Counted from the stretch's first letter, positions 25,716 through 33,480 are shown. The stretch is 64,000 nucleotides of DNA from Caldilineaceae bacterium (GCA_020846635.1 JADLDO010000043.1:1-64000), one strand, 5' to 3'. Numbers and translations: made by a program. Notes: a model not told the origin generated them from the sequence alone.

Positions 25716-25723
25716 GGGAGGGA

Positions 25724-26056
25724 ATGGAACACGTACTCGCATTTGAGATGCCAACAACATACGATCTGTCGCTTGGCACACCGTTCTATTGGCGCAATGA
25801 GGTGACAGGCATCTTGGGCGATGCGATATTCGCCTACATCTGTCACAAGGCAGAGCCGGAAAACTTCCCGGCACCGCGAGAAGATCAACTGGCGTTGGTG
25901 ATCGCCTACTTGCGCTATGTCATCAATGCGCCCTGCTGGCACGATTCTACCGGCAGGTTGGCGCAACTGCGTGCGGAGGCCAAGGCTATGGCGACGGTTG
26001 CCGAGGTGGGCCGGTGGATCATCGGCTGCGTAGAGATAGGAATCGATCCGCTATGA
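25724..26056 (+). CDS. Early phage protein, unknown
   Basis: This 110-residue helical protein contains LGDAIFAYICHKAEPENFPAPREDQLALVIAYLRYVINAPCW. It is preceded by a strong purine-rich ribosome site and linked by an ATGA overlap to the next gene. No family is recognised. Confidence 0.6.
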   Translation: MEHVLAFEMPTTYDLSLGTPFYWRNEVTGILGDAIFAYICHKAEPENFPAPREDQLALVIAYLRYVINAPCWHDSTGRLAQLRAEAKAMATVAEVGRWIIGCVEIGIDPL

Positions 26057-26298
26057 CCGAGCAGGAATTTATACGTCGTGCCAAAATTGGGCGGCGATAT
26101 GGAGTGGGCAAGGGGCGACGTTTTGCTGATGTAGCGATTCGCGACAAGGAAGGGCGGCTGGTCTGGAGCTGCTCGGTGGTAACACGCGAAGGCTCTGGTC
26201 ACAGCGAGATCACCGCGGCGGGGGAGATTAAGCAATTAGCCTGGACGCGCTATCAAGTCCATGTCTGGGCCAACGGGGGCAAGGAGCTAATCCCATGA
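26053..26298 (+). CDS. Small phage protein, unknown
   Basis: This 81-residue, basic, beta-rich protein contains IRRAKIGRRYGVGKGRRFADVAIRDKEGRLVWSCSVVT. The ATG at 26053 overlaps the stop of the previous gene and is preferred over the longer frame from 26014. Its stop overlaps the next start. No family is recognised. Confidence 0.6.
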   Translation: MTEQEFIRRAKIGRRYGVGKGRRFADVAIRDKEGRLVWSCSVVTREGSGHSEITAAGEIKQLAWTRYQVHVWANGGKELIP

Positions 26299-26525
26299 CC
26301 GAGCTATCCATCACTGTCGCTCGCCGCGAACTCACATCAAGCGACTGGGTTGCGTCGTGGCCCTGCCCAAGCTGTGAGCGTGAGACAGTGGAAATTTTCA
26401 CCGACCGGCCCACGCCCGCGCAGCTTAAGGAGATCCGCGCCGACCCGTTGTGCTGGCGCTGCCGACAGAAGCGGCAGGAGGAAGCAGGCCAAATGCTATT
26501 GATACAGGAGGGCAGCGCGCAATGA
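26295..26525 (+). CDS. Small zinc-ribbon phage protein
   Basis: This 76-residue protein carries two CxxC pairs, CPSC and CWRC, separated by about 28 residues, a treble-clef or ribbon zinc-binding pattern. ATGA overlaps on both sides keep it in the early operon. Its role is unknown. Confidence 0.65.
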   Translation: MTELSITVARRELTSSDWVASWPCPSCERETVEIFTDRPTPAQLKEIRADPLCWRCRQKRQEEAGQMLLIQEGSAQ

Positions 26526-26938
26526 AAGCCATTACACTCTGGCAACCGTGGGCGACGTTGATTGCCATAGGCGCAAAACGATACGAAACACGCAGTTGGG
26601 CCACCAACTATCGCGGGCCCCTAGCAATCCACGCGGCAAAGCGCAAAGCCGACCCAGGCGATTGGCATGGCCCGATTAATGCGGCGTTGAAGGAGGCAGG
26701 GTTTGGTTGGTACGGCGAAGAGTTGCCATACGGCTGCATTGTTTGCACTGTGGAATTGGTAGAGGTTTACCGGACGGAAACAATGTATATGCCATTTCGT
26801 GCTGCTGAGCGTCACTTTGGTGACTACACACCAGGCCGCTTTGCGTGGCGTCTCGCCAACGTGCAGCCTGTCGCCAATATTCCAGCGCGAGGTAGTCAAG
26901 GCTTCTGGGAATGGCAACCCATGCGAGAAGTGGCATAG
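26522..26938 (+). CDS. ASCH-domain protein
   Basis: This 138-residue protein starts MKAITLWQPWATLIAIGAKRYETRSW, the signature opening of ASCH-domain proteins, a PUA-like fold that binds RNA or modified nucleosides. The middle GCIVCTVELVEVYR and the end FAWRLANVQPVANIPARGSQGFWEW also fit. Phage members are common and of unclear role. Some ASCH proteins hydrolyse N4-acetylcytidine. It closes the early operon, after which the RNA region begins. Confidence 0.85.
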   Translation: MKAITLWQPWATLIAIGAKRYETRSWATNYRGPLAIHAAKRKADPGDWHGPINAALKEAGFGWYGEELPYGCIVCTVELVEVYRTETMYMPFRAAERHFGDYTPGRFAWRLANVQPVANIPARGSQGFWEWQPMREVA

Positions 26939-26963
26939 CCAGACATTTACGACTTTTGGCCTA

Positions 26964-26993
26964 TTGACCTTCGTAGAACGGACATGCTAAACT
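26964..26993 (+). promoter_or_regulatory. Promoter upstream of a short RNA
   Basis: TTGACC (26964-26969) and TAAACT (26988-26993) are separated by 18 bases. A strong terminator follows about 45-85 bases later with no coding frame in between. Confidence 0.5.
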
Positions 26994-26999
26994 GGCAGC

Positions 27000-27080
27000 A
27001 TACCAGGTTTCCGCGAGCAGTACCCTGTGAATTCACATGCCAACCCGCCGACCCCCAAATCGGCGGGTTGGCTTTTTATT
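27000..27080 (+). ncRNA. Candidate small phage RNA ending in an intrinsic terminator
   Basis: A promoter-like sequence just upstream and the terminator at 27041-27080 would bracket an RNA of about 80 bases. The 40 bases before the terminator show no ribosome site and no open frame. Alternatively the terminator simply ends the early operon. Confidence 0.4.
27041..27080 (+). terminator. Strong terminator before the tRNA/RNA region
   Basis: A perfect 11-bp stem (27041-27051 with 27060-27070), 8-base loop and T-rich tail. Confidence 0.9.
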
Positions 27081-27088
27081 TTGGGGTC

Positions 27089-27118
27089 TTGACATGCACA
27101 GAACGACTGTGCTACTGT
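27089..27118 (+). promoter_or_regulatory. Promoter of the large phage RNA/tRNA unit
   Basis: TTGACA (27089-27094) and TACTGT (27113-27118) are separated by 18 bases. Transcription would begin near 27125, directly behind the strong terminator of the preceding unit. Confidence 0.6.
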
Positions 27119-27371
27119 CGGGGCATGGGTAGCAATTGGGTGTCTCCCACCAGAGAAAAACCGGATGACCTGACTGCCATCTTCGCGTTAATACGCGAGG
27201 CGTACGCTTATGTGCGGACGAATGGCGGTCAGGTCGTGTTAAATGTCTCGCCAGGAGGTGCTTCAGCTTCGGTCGCCGCGACCGCGAACATAGGGGTTGT
27301 TCGCAGTAGCGAGAAGTGATGCCGGATGCCCGCCCGCCGGGTTGATAGCCTAGACCCGGCACAACTTACAC

Positions 27372-27446
27372 GTATTGGTAGCTCAACGGTAGAGCACTGG
27401 TCTCCAAAACCAGCGGTTGAGGGTTCGAGTCCTTCCCAATGCGCCA
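27372..27446 (+). tRNA. tRNA-Trp (anticodon CCA)
   Basis: A complete cloverleaf is visible: acceptor gtattgg/ccaatgc, D arm gctc/gagc, anticodon stem ctggt/accag with loop ctccaaa, T arm gaggg/ccttc with loop ttcgagt, discriminator G, and an encoded CCA end. The anticodon CCA reads UGG. It lies among phage genes, not with host tRNAs. Confidence 0.93.
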
Positions 27447-27719
27447 TACCCAATTTTGATTTTCCCGCCACTACCCGCGGGTGTGCGGACGGCCTAGAGT
27501 GCAGGGACGGTCGTCAAACTGTTGGTTCCGGCTTTGATACGCTAAAGCTGCACCGGGGGTGGGAAACCTAACGACGCATCGCAGGATGCCGGGAGTACCG
27601 GCTCGGAATACCTGCGGACGGATGCTCTCCTGGGGGTGAACGCCGGCTCTACATGCCGTGATGCCCTTCATACGGGTACTAGCCCCCAGGAGGGCAACAA
27701 TCACATAGGCTACCCGATA

Positions 27720-27778
27720 CAAAGGGGCCAAATTGTCTGCGCTGTAACAGGTGCAGGTGATTTGGCCCCTTTGTTTTT
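27720..27778 (+). terminator. Terminator of the large RNA unit
   Basis: A perfect 14-bp stem (27720-27733 with 27760-27773) encloses a 26-base inner part and is followed by five T. Confidence 0.85.
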
Positions 27779-27802
27779 GGCGGCACGCTGCTCAATCGAC
27801 CA

Positions 27803-27845
27803 CGCAGCCGCGAAAACACAAATCGTATAGCGCGACGCGGCTGCG
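27803..27845 (+). repeat. Inverted repeat before the holin genes
   Basis: cgcagccgcg (27803-27812) and cgcggctgcg (27836-27845) pair perfectly over 10 bp with a 23-base centre. It lies in the 117-base gap between the RNA terminator and the lysis cassette, possibly in the leader of the lysis message. Confidence 0.55.
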
Positions 27846-27895
27846 CTGGGCGGTATTGCACAGTACACGGACATGGCAGACAACAAGGCGAGTCA

Positions 27896-28216
27896 ATGAC
27901 AGTAGAGCGCGAGGTTGAAATCATCCGCGCACGCGTGGACGAGCATGGGCGACTGATTACGCAACAGGGCGAGCGTCTAAACATCCAGTCCACGCGCATG
28001 GATGGAATCACGCTGGTGGTTTACGGCGACGATGAAAAGGAGATCAGGGGTCTCTTGCAGCGCACAGGCAAGCTCGAAGGCACAATAGCCGAGATTCAGC
28101 TATGGCGGCGTGACATCATGATCTATGCCCGCGCTGTGCTTGCCATCCTCGCCTTTACCTCTATCGGCACATGGCTACCCTACATTCGGGATTTTCTGCA
28201 TTTACTAGGAGGCTAA
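27896..28216 (+). CDS. Coiled-coil membrane protein, holin partner (XhlA-like)
   Basis: This 106-residue protein has a helical, probably coiled-coil N-terminal part (EREVEIIRARVDEHGRLITQQGERLNIQSTRMDG) and a single membrane segment near the end (IYARAVLAILAFTSIGTWLPYI). The architecture and its place in front of the holin and lysin match XhlA-type holin-associated proteins. Membership is inferred from layout. Confidence 0.65.
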   Translation: MTVEREVEIIRARVDEHGRLITQQGERLNIQSTRMDGITLVVYGDDEKEIRGLLQRTGKLEGTIAEIQLWRRDIMIYARAVLAILAFTSIGTWLPYIRDFLHLLGG

Positions 28217-28217
28217 T

Positions 28218-28487
28218 ATGCGAAGCGAACCGCTCTGGACAACGGCAATCATTACGGCTGTAATCGCCGCGCTCATCACACTGCTTAAAGCGTTCGGCGT
28301 GCCGCTGACCGCAGACCAGCAAGACGCGATCAATCAGTTTGTCGCCGTCATTGCACCGATCATCGTGGCACTTGTGGGGCGCGCCTATGTGACCCCTGTT
28401 GCGGAACCCAAAATCAAGACCGAGAGCGGGCGCACCGTGCCGCTGGTGCGTGCCGACAGTGGCTTGCCGCCGCAGGTGCATCCGTAA
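28218..28487 (+). CDS. Holin
   Basis: This 89-residue protein has two membrane helices (WTTAIITAVIAALITLLKAFGV and FVAVIAPIIVALVGRAYV) separated by a short loop, followed by a charged cytoplasmic tail, the class II holin pattern. It would form the inner-membrane lesion that lets the lysin reach peptidoglycan. It starts one base after the previous stop, and its last base is the first base of the lysin ATG. Confidence 0.8.
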   Translation: MRSEPLWTTAIITAVIAALITLLKAFGVPLTADQQDAINQFVAVIAPIIVALVGRAYVTPVAEPKIKTESGRTVPLVRADSGLPPQVHP

Positions 28488-30802
28488 TGGCGCTACTGGC
28501 CGGCATCCATGATAGGGAAGGCACTGCCGTTGCACCCAGAGATGCTTGGGTGCTGGATACCGTTGCACTGTCGGAGAATCCGCCACGCTTCACCTATCAC
28601 CCTTCATTCAACTGGATAGCGCGGCTCAATTGGGGCTACGGTTCCACCGGCACCATCCCCACCCGTGACCGCTATGCTGAGTTTGCCCAGCACACCGCAG
28701 CCTATGTCGCAGGCAGTGCTGGCTGCTGGCGCTGGATCATCGGCAACGAGCCTAACCTGCCCCGCGAATGGCCCGACGGTCTACCCATCTTGCCGTCAGA
28801 CTATGCCGAATGCTACATGCTCTGTCGTGATGCGATTCGCCGCCTGCCTGGTCATGAGCGCGACGAGGTACTCATCGCCGCGCCAGGGCCGTGGAACAAC
28901 GAGCTAACGTATCCCGGCAACCCCAACGGCGACTGGGTTCACTACTTCCAGGATGTGCTGGCTATCGTGGAGGGCGACTATGACGGTGCGGCACTCCACG
29001 CCTACACCCACGGCTATGATCCCGCGCTGGTTACGTCTGAGGCGAAGATGGACGCGCCGTTCGCCCACCGACACTATGAATTTCGCACCTATCGGGATTA
29101 CCTGGGGGTGATGCGCCGCGGCAAAACGGCTTACATCACTGAGGCCAATGGCAATGGGGCATGGCGAGCGGTTGGCTTAATGCCCGCGATGCTGGGAGAG
29201 ATCTCCGACTGGAACGCGAGTGGTGGGCATCCTGTCGAGTGCGTGCTCTTCTATCGTTATCCCAAGTATGACGAAAACGCCGAGTTCGCCATTGAGGGCA
29301 AGGCGGATGTGATTGCGGAGTTCCAGGCCGCGGCCCCGCGCTATCCAGCGGCACAGGTCATTAATGCACAGGCGCAGACCAACGAGGTACTAATGCCCAA
29401 AATATCTACCGGCACACAAATGCAGTCGTCGCCCGCGCTGCCGCCGCGTAACATTTCTGCCGACTTCACCCGGCGCGTGCCAAAGTTCACAGCCCACATC
29501 GAGACACCGGGCCGCAAGGTCTACCGGCTGACCAATGCTGAATATGTGCCGGATGGGGCGCGTCGTTTTGGCCCGGATCATCATATCCTCGTCGATGTGC
29601 TGGACGCCAACGGCAAGCGCTCCATGGGGACGCCGGTCAACTTCTATTGGGACAGCGGCATGGATCTCGCCACCGTCAGCAAGGTCAACGAACCCTACGG
29701 CGCTGATTACGGCATGAATGCCCACAGTCAGAGTTATGGCGTGTGGGTGGGTAACTTCCGCGAGGCGAGCGACGACGTGTTTGGCATGGGTTTGGGCACG
29801 ATTGAGCAGCCCGACTGGAATCATCATGTGACCTACTACCTGGTGTTCCAGGAGATGACGATTCCCGCGGCACAGCCAAGCCAACCAGCGCCACAGCCAG
29901 AGCCAACACGGCCTGCTACCGTCCCGATGCTGGTGCATCCGGTGCAAGACCCGCGCTATCGCAACGTCACTCAGCCGTACGGCGTCAATGGCGACTACTA
30001 CAGTCGTTTCAGCGTGGATGGTGTGCCCCTGCGTGGGCATAATGGCATTGACTTTGGCACGCCGATTGGCACGGCGATTGTGGCCGTGGACGATGGGGTG
30101 GCAGTGGAAGTGTATGACGAAGGCGCAAAGGGCTATGGAAGATATGTCAAGCTGCGCCATCATTGGGGAGAGAGCCTATATGCACACCTAGAAAGGCAAG
30201 ATGTGCAAGTGGGTGAAGTTGTGCCGCGTGGCGTGCAGGTGGGCTTGTCGGGCAATACGGGTAACAGTACCGGGCCACACCTTCACTTTGGCATGAGAGT
30301 CAAGCTATTCGATCGCAGGGATGGCATGGGCGGCTTCACCGATCCCGCGCCCTATCTCATTAACACTCCATCGGTGACAGTGCCGCAACAAACGCCCACC
30401 AATGCCCGCATCAAGACGCTGATCCAGGAAGCTGCGAAAGAGTTTGGCCTCGACTGGCGCTTTGTGGCCTCGCTTGCCTGGTATGAATCCAGTTGGCAAC
30501 CCACAGCCGTCAGCCCCGCGGGGGCAATGGGGATCATGCAGTTGATGCCGCGCACGTGGGAGGAACAGAGCGCCAAGACAGGTGCATCTAATCCCTACGA
30601 CGAGCGCGACAACATTCGCACAGGCACAGCTTACCTGGCGCGGCTCATGGCTCAATTGAAGCGCCATGAGTGGACTGCCGTGGTCGCCTACAATTTTGGT
30701 ATCGGCAATGTTCTGGACGGCGTGGAGCCACCGCCGGAGACCATCGAACACGCCAATCGGGTGGTCAAGACGCTGGAATTACTGGAGGCATTGGGGCTGT
30801 GA
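28487..30802 (+). CDS. Three-domain endolysin: GH-A-like glycosidase, M23 endopeptidase, SLT transglycosylase
   Basis: This 771-residue lysin has three catalytic-looking modules. Residues 1-290 resemble a clan GH-A glycosidase barrel, with NEP acid/base E88 and the nucleophile candidate E219 in YITEANGNG. Residues about 305-460 form a beta-rich region without a recognised fold and a Pro-rich linker. Residues about 490-615 are an M23 metallopeptidase with zinc ligands H518 and D522 in GHNGIDFG and H598/H600 in GPHLHFG. Residues about 640-771 are a soluble lytic transglycosylase with E667 in AWYESSWQP and the GIMQLMP motif. It could cut both glycan and peptide bonds of the wall. It directly follows the holin. 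Confidence 0.88.
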   Translation: MALLAGIHDREGTAVAPRDAWVLDTVALSENPPRFTYHPSFNWIARLNWGYGSTGTIPTRDRYAEFAQHTAAYVAGSAGCWRWIIGNEPNLPREWPDGLPILPSDYAECYMLCRDAIRRLPGHERDEVLIAAPGPWNNELTYPGNPNGDWVHYFQDVLAIVEGDYDGAALHAYTHGYDPALVTSEAKMDAPFAHRHYEFRTYRDYLGVMRRGKTAYITEANGNGAWRAVGLMPAMLGEISDWNASGGHPVECVLFYRYPKYDENAEFAIEGKADVIAEFQAAAPRYPAAQVINAQAQTNEVLMPKISTGTQMQSSPALPPRNISADFTRRVPKFTAHIETPGRKVYRLTNAEYVPDGARRFGPDHHILVDVLDANGKRSMGTPVNFYWDSGMDLATVSKVNEPYGADYGMNAHSQSYGVWVGNFREASDDVFGMGLGTIEQPDWNHHVTYYLVFQEMTIPAAQPSQPAPQPEPTRPATVPMLVHPVQDPRYRNVTQPYGVNGDYYSRFSVDGVPLRGHNGIDFGTPIGTAIVAVDDGVAVEVYDEGAKGYGRYVKLRHHWGESLYAHLERQDVQVGEVVPRGVQVGLSGNTGNSTGPHLHFGMRVKLFDRRDGMGGFTDPAPYLINTPSVTVPQQTPTNARIKTLIQEAAKEFGLDWRFVASLAWYESSWQPTAVSPAGAMGIMQLMPRTWEEQSAKTGASNPYDERDNIRTGTAYLARLMAQLKRHEWTAVVAYNFGIGNVLDGVEPPPETIEHANRVVKTLELLEALGL

Positions 30803-30909
30803 CCATTGGAACCATCCTCGGCGCACTCGCCATTGTGATTGTCGGTATCGCCACATTCGTGCTCTACGCGTGTGTGGTGGTTGCAGCGCGCAATGATAGA
30901 GGGGAGTAG
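30799..30909 (+). CDS. Single-helix membrane peptide after the lysin
   Basis: A 36-residue frame begins with GTG that overlaps the lysin stop (GTGA). It is a single membrane helix (IGTILGALAIVIVGIATFVLYACVVVA) with a charged C-terminal tail. Its place in the lysis cassette suggests a pinholin, antiholin or spanin-like part. The overlap start supports translation. Confidence 0.5.
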   Translation: MTIGTILGALAIVIVGIATFVLYACVVVAARNDRGE

Positions 30910-30919
30910 GAGTAAGCAG

Positions 30920-31009
30920 TTGATTAAGCGCGACGAAAGGCTGGCTTTGCTCATTGTGGCCGTTGTCGTCGCGGCGATTTGGCTGTTTGTCTTGCCGCAT
31001 GGGATGTGA
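30920..31009 (+). CDS. Second tiny membrane peptide in the lysis cassette
   Basis: A 29-residue frame starting with TTG has AGGAG 8 bases upstream. The peptide has a charged start (IKRDERLA) and one membrane helix (LLIVAVVVAAIWLFVL). Together with the preceding peptide it could act in lysis timing. Its coding status is uncertain because of its size. Confidence 0.4.
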   Translation: MIKRDERLALLIVAVVVAAIWLFVLPHGM

Positions 31010-31015
31010 GCGTAG

Positions 31016-31804
31016 ATGAACGCGATGCAGCCGGCGCAGCGACCAGCGCGTACGATTCGGGCGCTCTTCTCCAATGCTCATGATGCGATTGGTCTTCTCA
31101 CGCCCGGGGCGCGTGTGGTGGGGTTGACGAAGGGCCAGTTCTCTCTGCTCGATTTGGTTAACGCAGTGCTGGGGCAGGTGGGGCCGGCTGAGTTGATGGT
31201 CTCGACATGGAGAATTGGGCGTGTCGAGTTGGAGCATGTAGCGAATCTGCTTGATGCACACAACATTTGGCGATTCCGGCTATTGGTAGATAGTTCGCTC
31301 CTGATCCGCCAGCCGGAGGAAGTTGCGCTCATTCACCGGTTGTTTGGTGCGGAGACGATCCGGCAAACGCACACACATGCCAACTTTGCCTTGATCGGCG
31401 GCGGCGAGCATCGAGTGACGATCCGCGGCAGCATGACCTTTAGCCGCAACCCGCGTTTTGAGCAGTTCGACCTCGACGATGATCCTGACATTTACTCGTT
31501 TTTTGACAGGAACGTTGAGGAGTTGTACGGCCTCGTGCCGCCGGGAGTAGAGGCTGAGGGTGCGGCAATCCATCATGGATTTCATGCGTTTGGTCATCCA
31601 CCGGGCTACAGCGTACGGTCATTTATTTGCGGCGATCTCTTTCGTCGCCTGGGGAGGCCGCAGCAAGCCGCGCAGTTGCATCCGCTGGATGAGTTGGATG
31701 AGATGCTGCGCGATATGAACGCAATGCCGCGCGTGTCGCGGGAAGACAATCAGTTGCTGGATGAATTGCTGAGACAAGGGATGGACGAGGGTTATGAGCA
31801 GTAG
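31016..31804 (+). CDS. Phage protein with PLD-like features
   Basis: This 262-residue protein contains the region THTHANFALIGGGEHRVTIRGSMTFSRNPRFEQFDL, which recalls the second half of phospholipase D/Nuc domains (HxK...GSxNx). The lysine of HxK is replaced by Asn (HAN), so catalysis is doubtful. Similar proteins occur next to ParB-methyltransferases and terminase genes of phages. It overlaps the following gene by 11 bases. The role is unknown. Confidence 0.6.
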   Translation: MNAMQPAQRPARTIRALFSNAHDAIGLLTPGARVVGLTKGQFSLLDLVNAVLGQVGPAELMVSTWRIGRVELEHVANLLDAHNIWRFRLLVDSSLLIRQPEEVALIHRLFGAETIRQTHTHANFALIGGGEHRVTIRGSMTFSRNPRFEQFDLDDDPDIYSFFDRNVEELYGLVPPGVEAEGAAIHHGFHAFGHPPGYSVRSFICGDLFRRLGRPQQAAQLHPLDELDEMLRDMNAMPRVSREDNQLLDELLRQGMDEGYEQ

Positions 31805-33071
31805 CAGCACATGGCAGAATCGTATCGTGGATCATGGCGAGGTAGACCCAGCCACGCTGGTGGCAAACCCGCTCAATTTCCGTACGCATCCGGCGCGCCA
31901 GAAGAAGGCGATGATCGGTGCGCTGACCGAGATCGGCTGGATTGACGACGTCATCATCAACCGCACCACGGGCCGCATGATTGACGGTCATCTGCGCGTG
32001 CATGTGGCAGTCGAGGCCAAAGAGCAGAGCGTCCCGGTCAAGTACGTCGAGTTGAGCGAAGAGGAAGAGGCGCTGGCACTTGTTACATTCGACCCGCTGG
32101 GGGCGCTGGCCGAGACGGATGCCGCGCTGCTGGAGCAACTGCTGGCACAAGTGGAGACGGAAGAGCCTGCGCTTACGGAGATGCTGGCCGGGCTGGCAAA
32201 GGATGCGGGATTGGGCGGGGGTGAGGAAGGCAACGCCGATGCCGCGCCACAGTTTGACCGCGCCGAGGAACTGCGTGCTCAGTGGAATGTCGAGTCCGGG
32301 CAGCTATGGCAGTTGGGCGAGCATCTGTTGATCTGCGGCGATGCGACGGATTCGGCGGTGGTGACGCGGCTTATGGGCGATAATCGTGCCGCGCTCTTTG
32401 CGACAGACCCGCCCTATTTGGTGGATTACGATGGCAACAACCATCCGCACAAATGGGACGAGGAAGACAAGAACAAGGACTGGAGCGAGAGTTATAAGGA
32501 TTGGGATCGTGCGGTCGAGGGGGATGGGCTGTATGACGGCTTTGTTTCGGTTGCTATCCAACACGCCATCCTGCCCAATGCGGCATGGTACTGCTGGCAT
32601 GCGTCGCGGCGGCAGGCGATGCTGGAGGCAGTTTGGGAGAAGCATAGCGCGTTTGTGCATCAGCAGATCATTTGGATGAAGGACCGGCCTGTGCTGACAC
32701 GCAGTTGGTATATGTGGCGGCATGAGCCCTGCTTCTTCGGGTGGGTGCGCGGACGGAAGCCGCCACGCCATGCGGAGGATTATCCGCACAGCGTGTGGGA
32801 GATCCCGACGATTGCGCCCGGCCAGGAGACGCTGCACCCAACCTCAAAGCCGCTGGAGCTTTTCATGATCCCGATGCGGCAGCACACATTGCCGGGTGAG
32901 ATTTGCTATGAGCCGTTTTCGGGCAGCGGCAGCCAGATATTGGCCGCGGAGAATTTGGGGCGGCGCTGTCGGGCGGTAGAAAAGGCTCCAGAGTATGTGG
33001 CGGTAGCGTTGCAGCGTTGGTCTGACGCAACAGGAAAGAGCCCTCACCTACTTGCGGGGCCGGATGATTAG
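31794..33071 (+). CDS. ParB-domain/DNA methyltransferase fusion
   Basis: Residues about 10-90 form a ParB/sulfiredoxin-like domain (VANPLNFRTHPARQKKAMIGALTEIGWIDDVIINRTTGRMIDGHLRVHVA). Residues about 155-425 form a DNA amino-methyltransferase with catalytic DPPY near 204 (ATDPPYLVDYDG) and the late SAM-binding motif EPFSGSGSQILAAE. The DPPY-then-FxGxG order is that of beta-class N6-adenine/N4-cytosine enzymes. This fusion is common in phages, where it is thought to protect DNA from host restriction or steer packaging. The recognition site is not predictable. Confidence 0.9.
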   Translation: MSSSSTWQNRIVDHGEVDPATLVANPLNFRTHPARQKKAMIGALTEIGWIDDVIINRTTGRMIDGHLRVHVAVEAKEQSVPVKYVELSEEEEALALVTFDPLGALAETDAALLEQLLAQVETEEPALTEMLAGLAKDAGLGGGEEGNADAAPQFDRAEELRAQWNVESGQLWQLGEHLLICGDATDSAVVTRLMGDNRAALFATDPPYLVDYDGNNHPHKWDEEDKNKDWSESYKDWDRAVEGDGLYDGFVSVAIQHAILPNAAWYCWHASRRQAMLEAVWEKHSAFVHQQIIWMKDRPVLTRSWYMWRHEPCFFGWVRGRKPPRHAEDYPHSVWEIPTIAPGQETLHPTSKPLELFMIPMRQHTLPGEICYEPFSGSGSQILAAENLGRRCRAVEKAPEYVAVALQRWSDATGKSPHLLAGPDD

Positions 33072-33236
33072 TTCACCGTTGGCAATCATGCGCAGCCCCT
33101 CGGCGATCTGCCAGTCGCTGTTGGGATTGACGTGCTTGGGAAGCCGCTCCAAAGGTACAACTCGCCGGAAGATCTCGGCGAGTTGGGTCCAATGTTCGTC
33201 TGTCATGCGGATGGTACGTAGCTTGGTGGGAGGCAT
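33048..33236 (-). CDS. Small antisense-strand phage protein 4
   Basis: This 62-residue basic protein contains LRTIRMTDEHWTQLAEIFRRVVPLERLPKHVNPNSDWQIAEGLRMIANGEL. Its helical, basic opening could be DNA-binding, but no family is certain. GGAGG lies about 10 bases upstream on the minus strand. It ends inside the 3' end of the methyltransferase gene and is the last gene of a four-gene leftward cluster. Confidence 0.55.
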   Translation of the reverse strand: MPPTKLRTIRMTDEHWTQLAEIFRRVVPLERLPKHVNPNSDWQIAEGLRMIANGELIIRPRK

Positions 33237-33240
33237 GTGG

Positions 33241-33459
33241 TTAGTTACCTCCGACGTGGCGGATGAACTTTTTGAGGTTCTGGAGGCGGACGACGACTTC
33301 GGTCATGTTACCAACGTGAATCTCGCTGACCTGGTCAGGCGTTACTTCGCCGTGGTCATCAATGAAAAGCGCGAGTTCGTCGAGCAGTTCGGCGGCTTGG
33401 GCAATCAGGCCAATATAAGCGGTGAGTTCAGCTTCGTTGCTAAATTGGGCGGTGTTCAC
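33241..33459 (-). CDS. Small antisense-strand phage protein 3
   Basis: This 72-residue acidic helical protein (ELTAYIGLIAQAAELLDELALFIDDHGEVTPDQVSEIHVGNM) starts with GTG and has AGGA 9 bases upstream. It is the third gene of the leftward cluster. The acidic character could suit a DNA mimic or antitoxin, but that is speculation. Confidence 0.55.
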   Translation of the reverse strand: MNTAQFSNEAELTAYIGLIAQAAELLDELALFIDDHGEVTPDQVSEIHVGNMTEVVVRLQNLKKFIRHVGGN

Positions 33460-33480
33460 AGTCTGGTTTCCTTTCCGAAA

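Larger units (their letters stand above)
27125..27778 (+). ncRNA. Large structured phage RNA surrounding a tRNA-Trp (GOLLD-like arrangement)
   Basis: From promoter to terminator, about 650 bases fold into many helices. They include a 14-bp stem with one G-U pair (27167-27180/27222-27235) around an inner hairpin, ggtcg/cgacc and tcgc/gcga hairpins, gccgg/ccggc just before the tRNA, gtgcag/ctgcac (27499-27504/27548-27553), gcttt/aaagc, cgcagg/cctgcg enclosing gccgg/ccggc with AGTA and GAA loop bases, and a 13-bp stem (27624-27636/27683-27695) closing a two-hairpin junction. A tRNA lies inside. GOLLD RNAs of phages are large, lie next to or contain tRNAs and are near lysis genes. The resemblance is in layout, not in a checked consensus. 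Confidence 0.6.

Noticed and set aside
26984..27319. A 111-codon open frame, or a 64-codon version from ATG 27125
   Set aside because: The region forms long helices (14-bp stem 27167-27235 and several hairpins) typical of RNA, the ATG coincides with the predicted transcript start without a ribosome site, and the frame has unusual composition. I treat it as part of the structured RNA.
27471..27830. Open frames on both strands between the tRNA and the holin (27471-27731 minus, 27636-27830 plus)
   Set aside because: They cross the strong stems and the terminator at 27720-27778 and lack ribosome sites.
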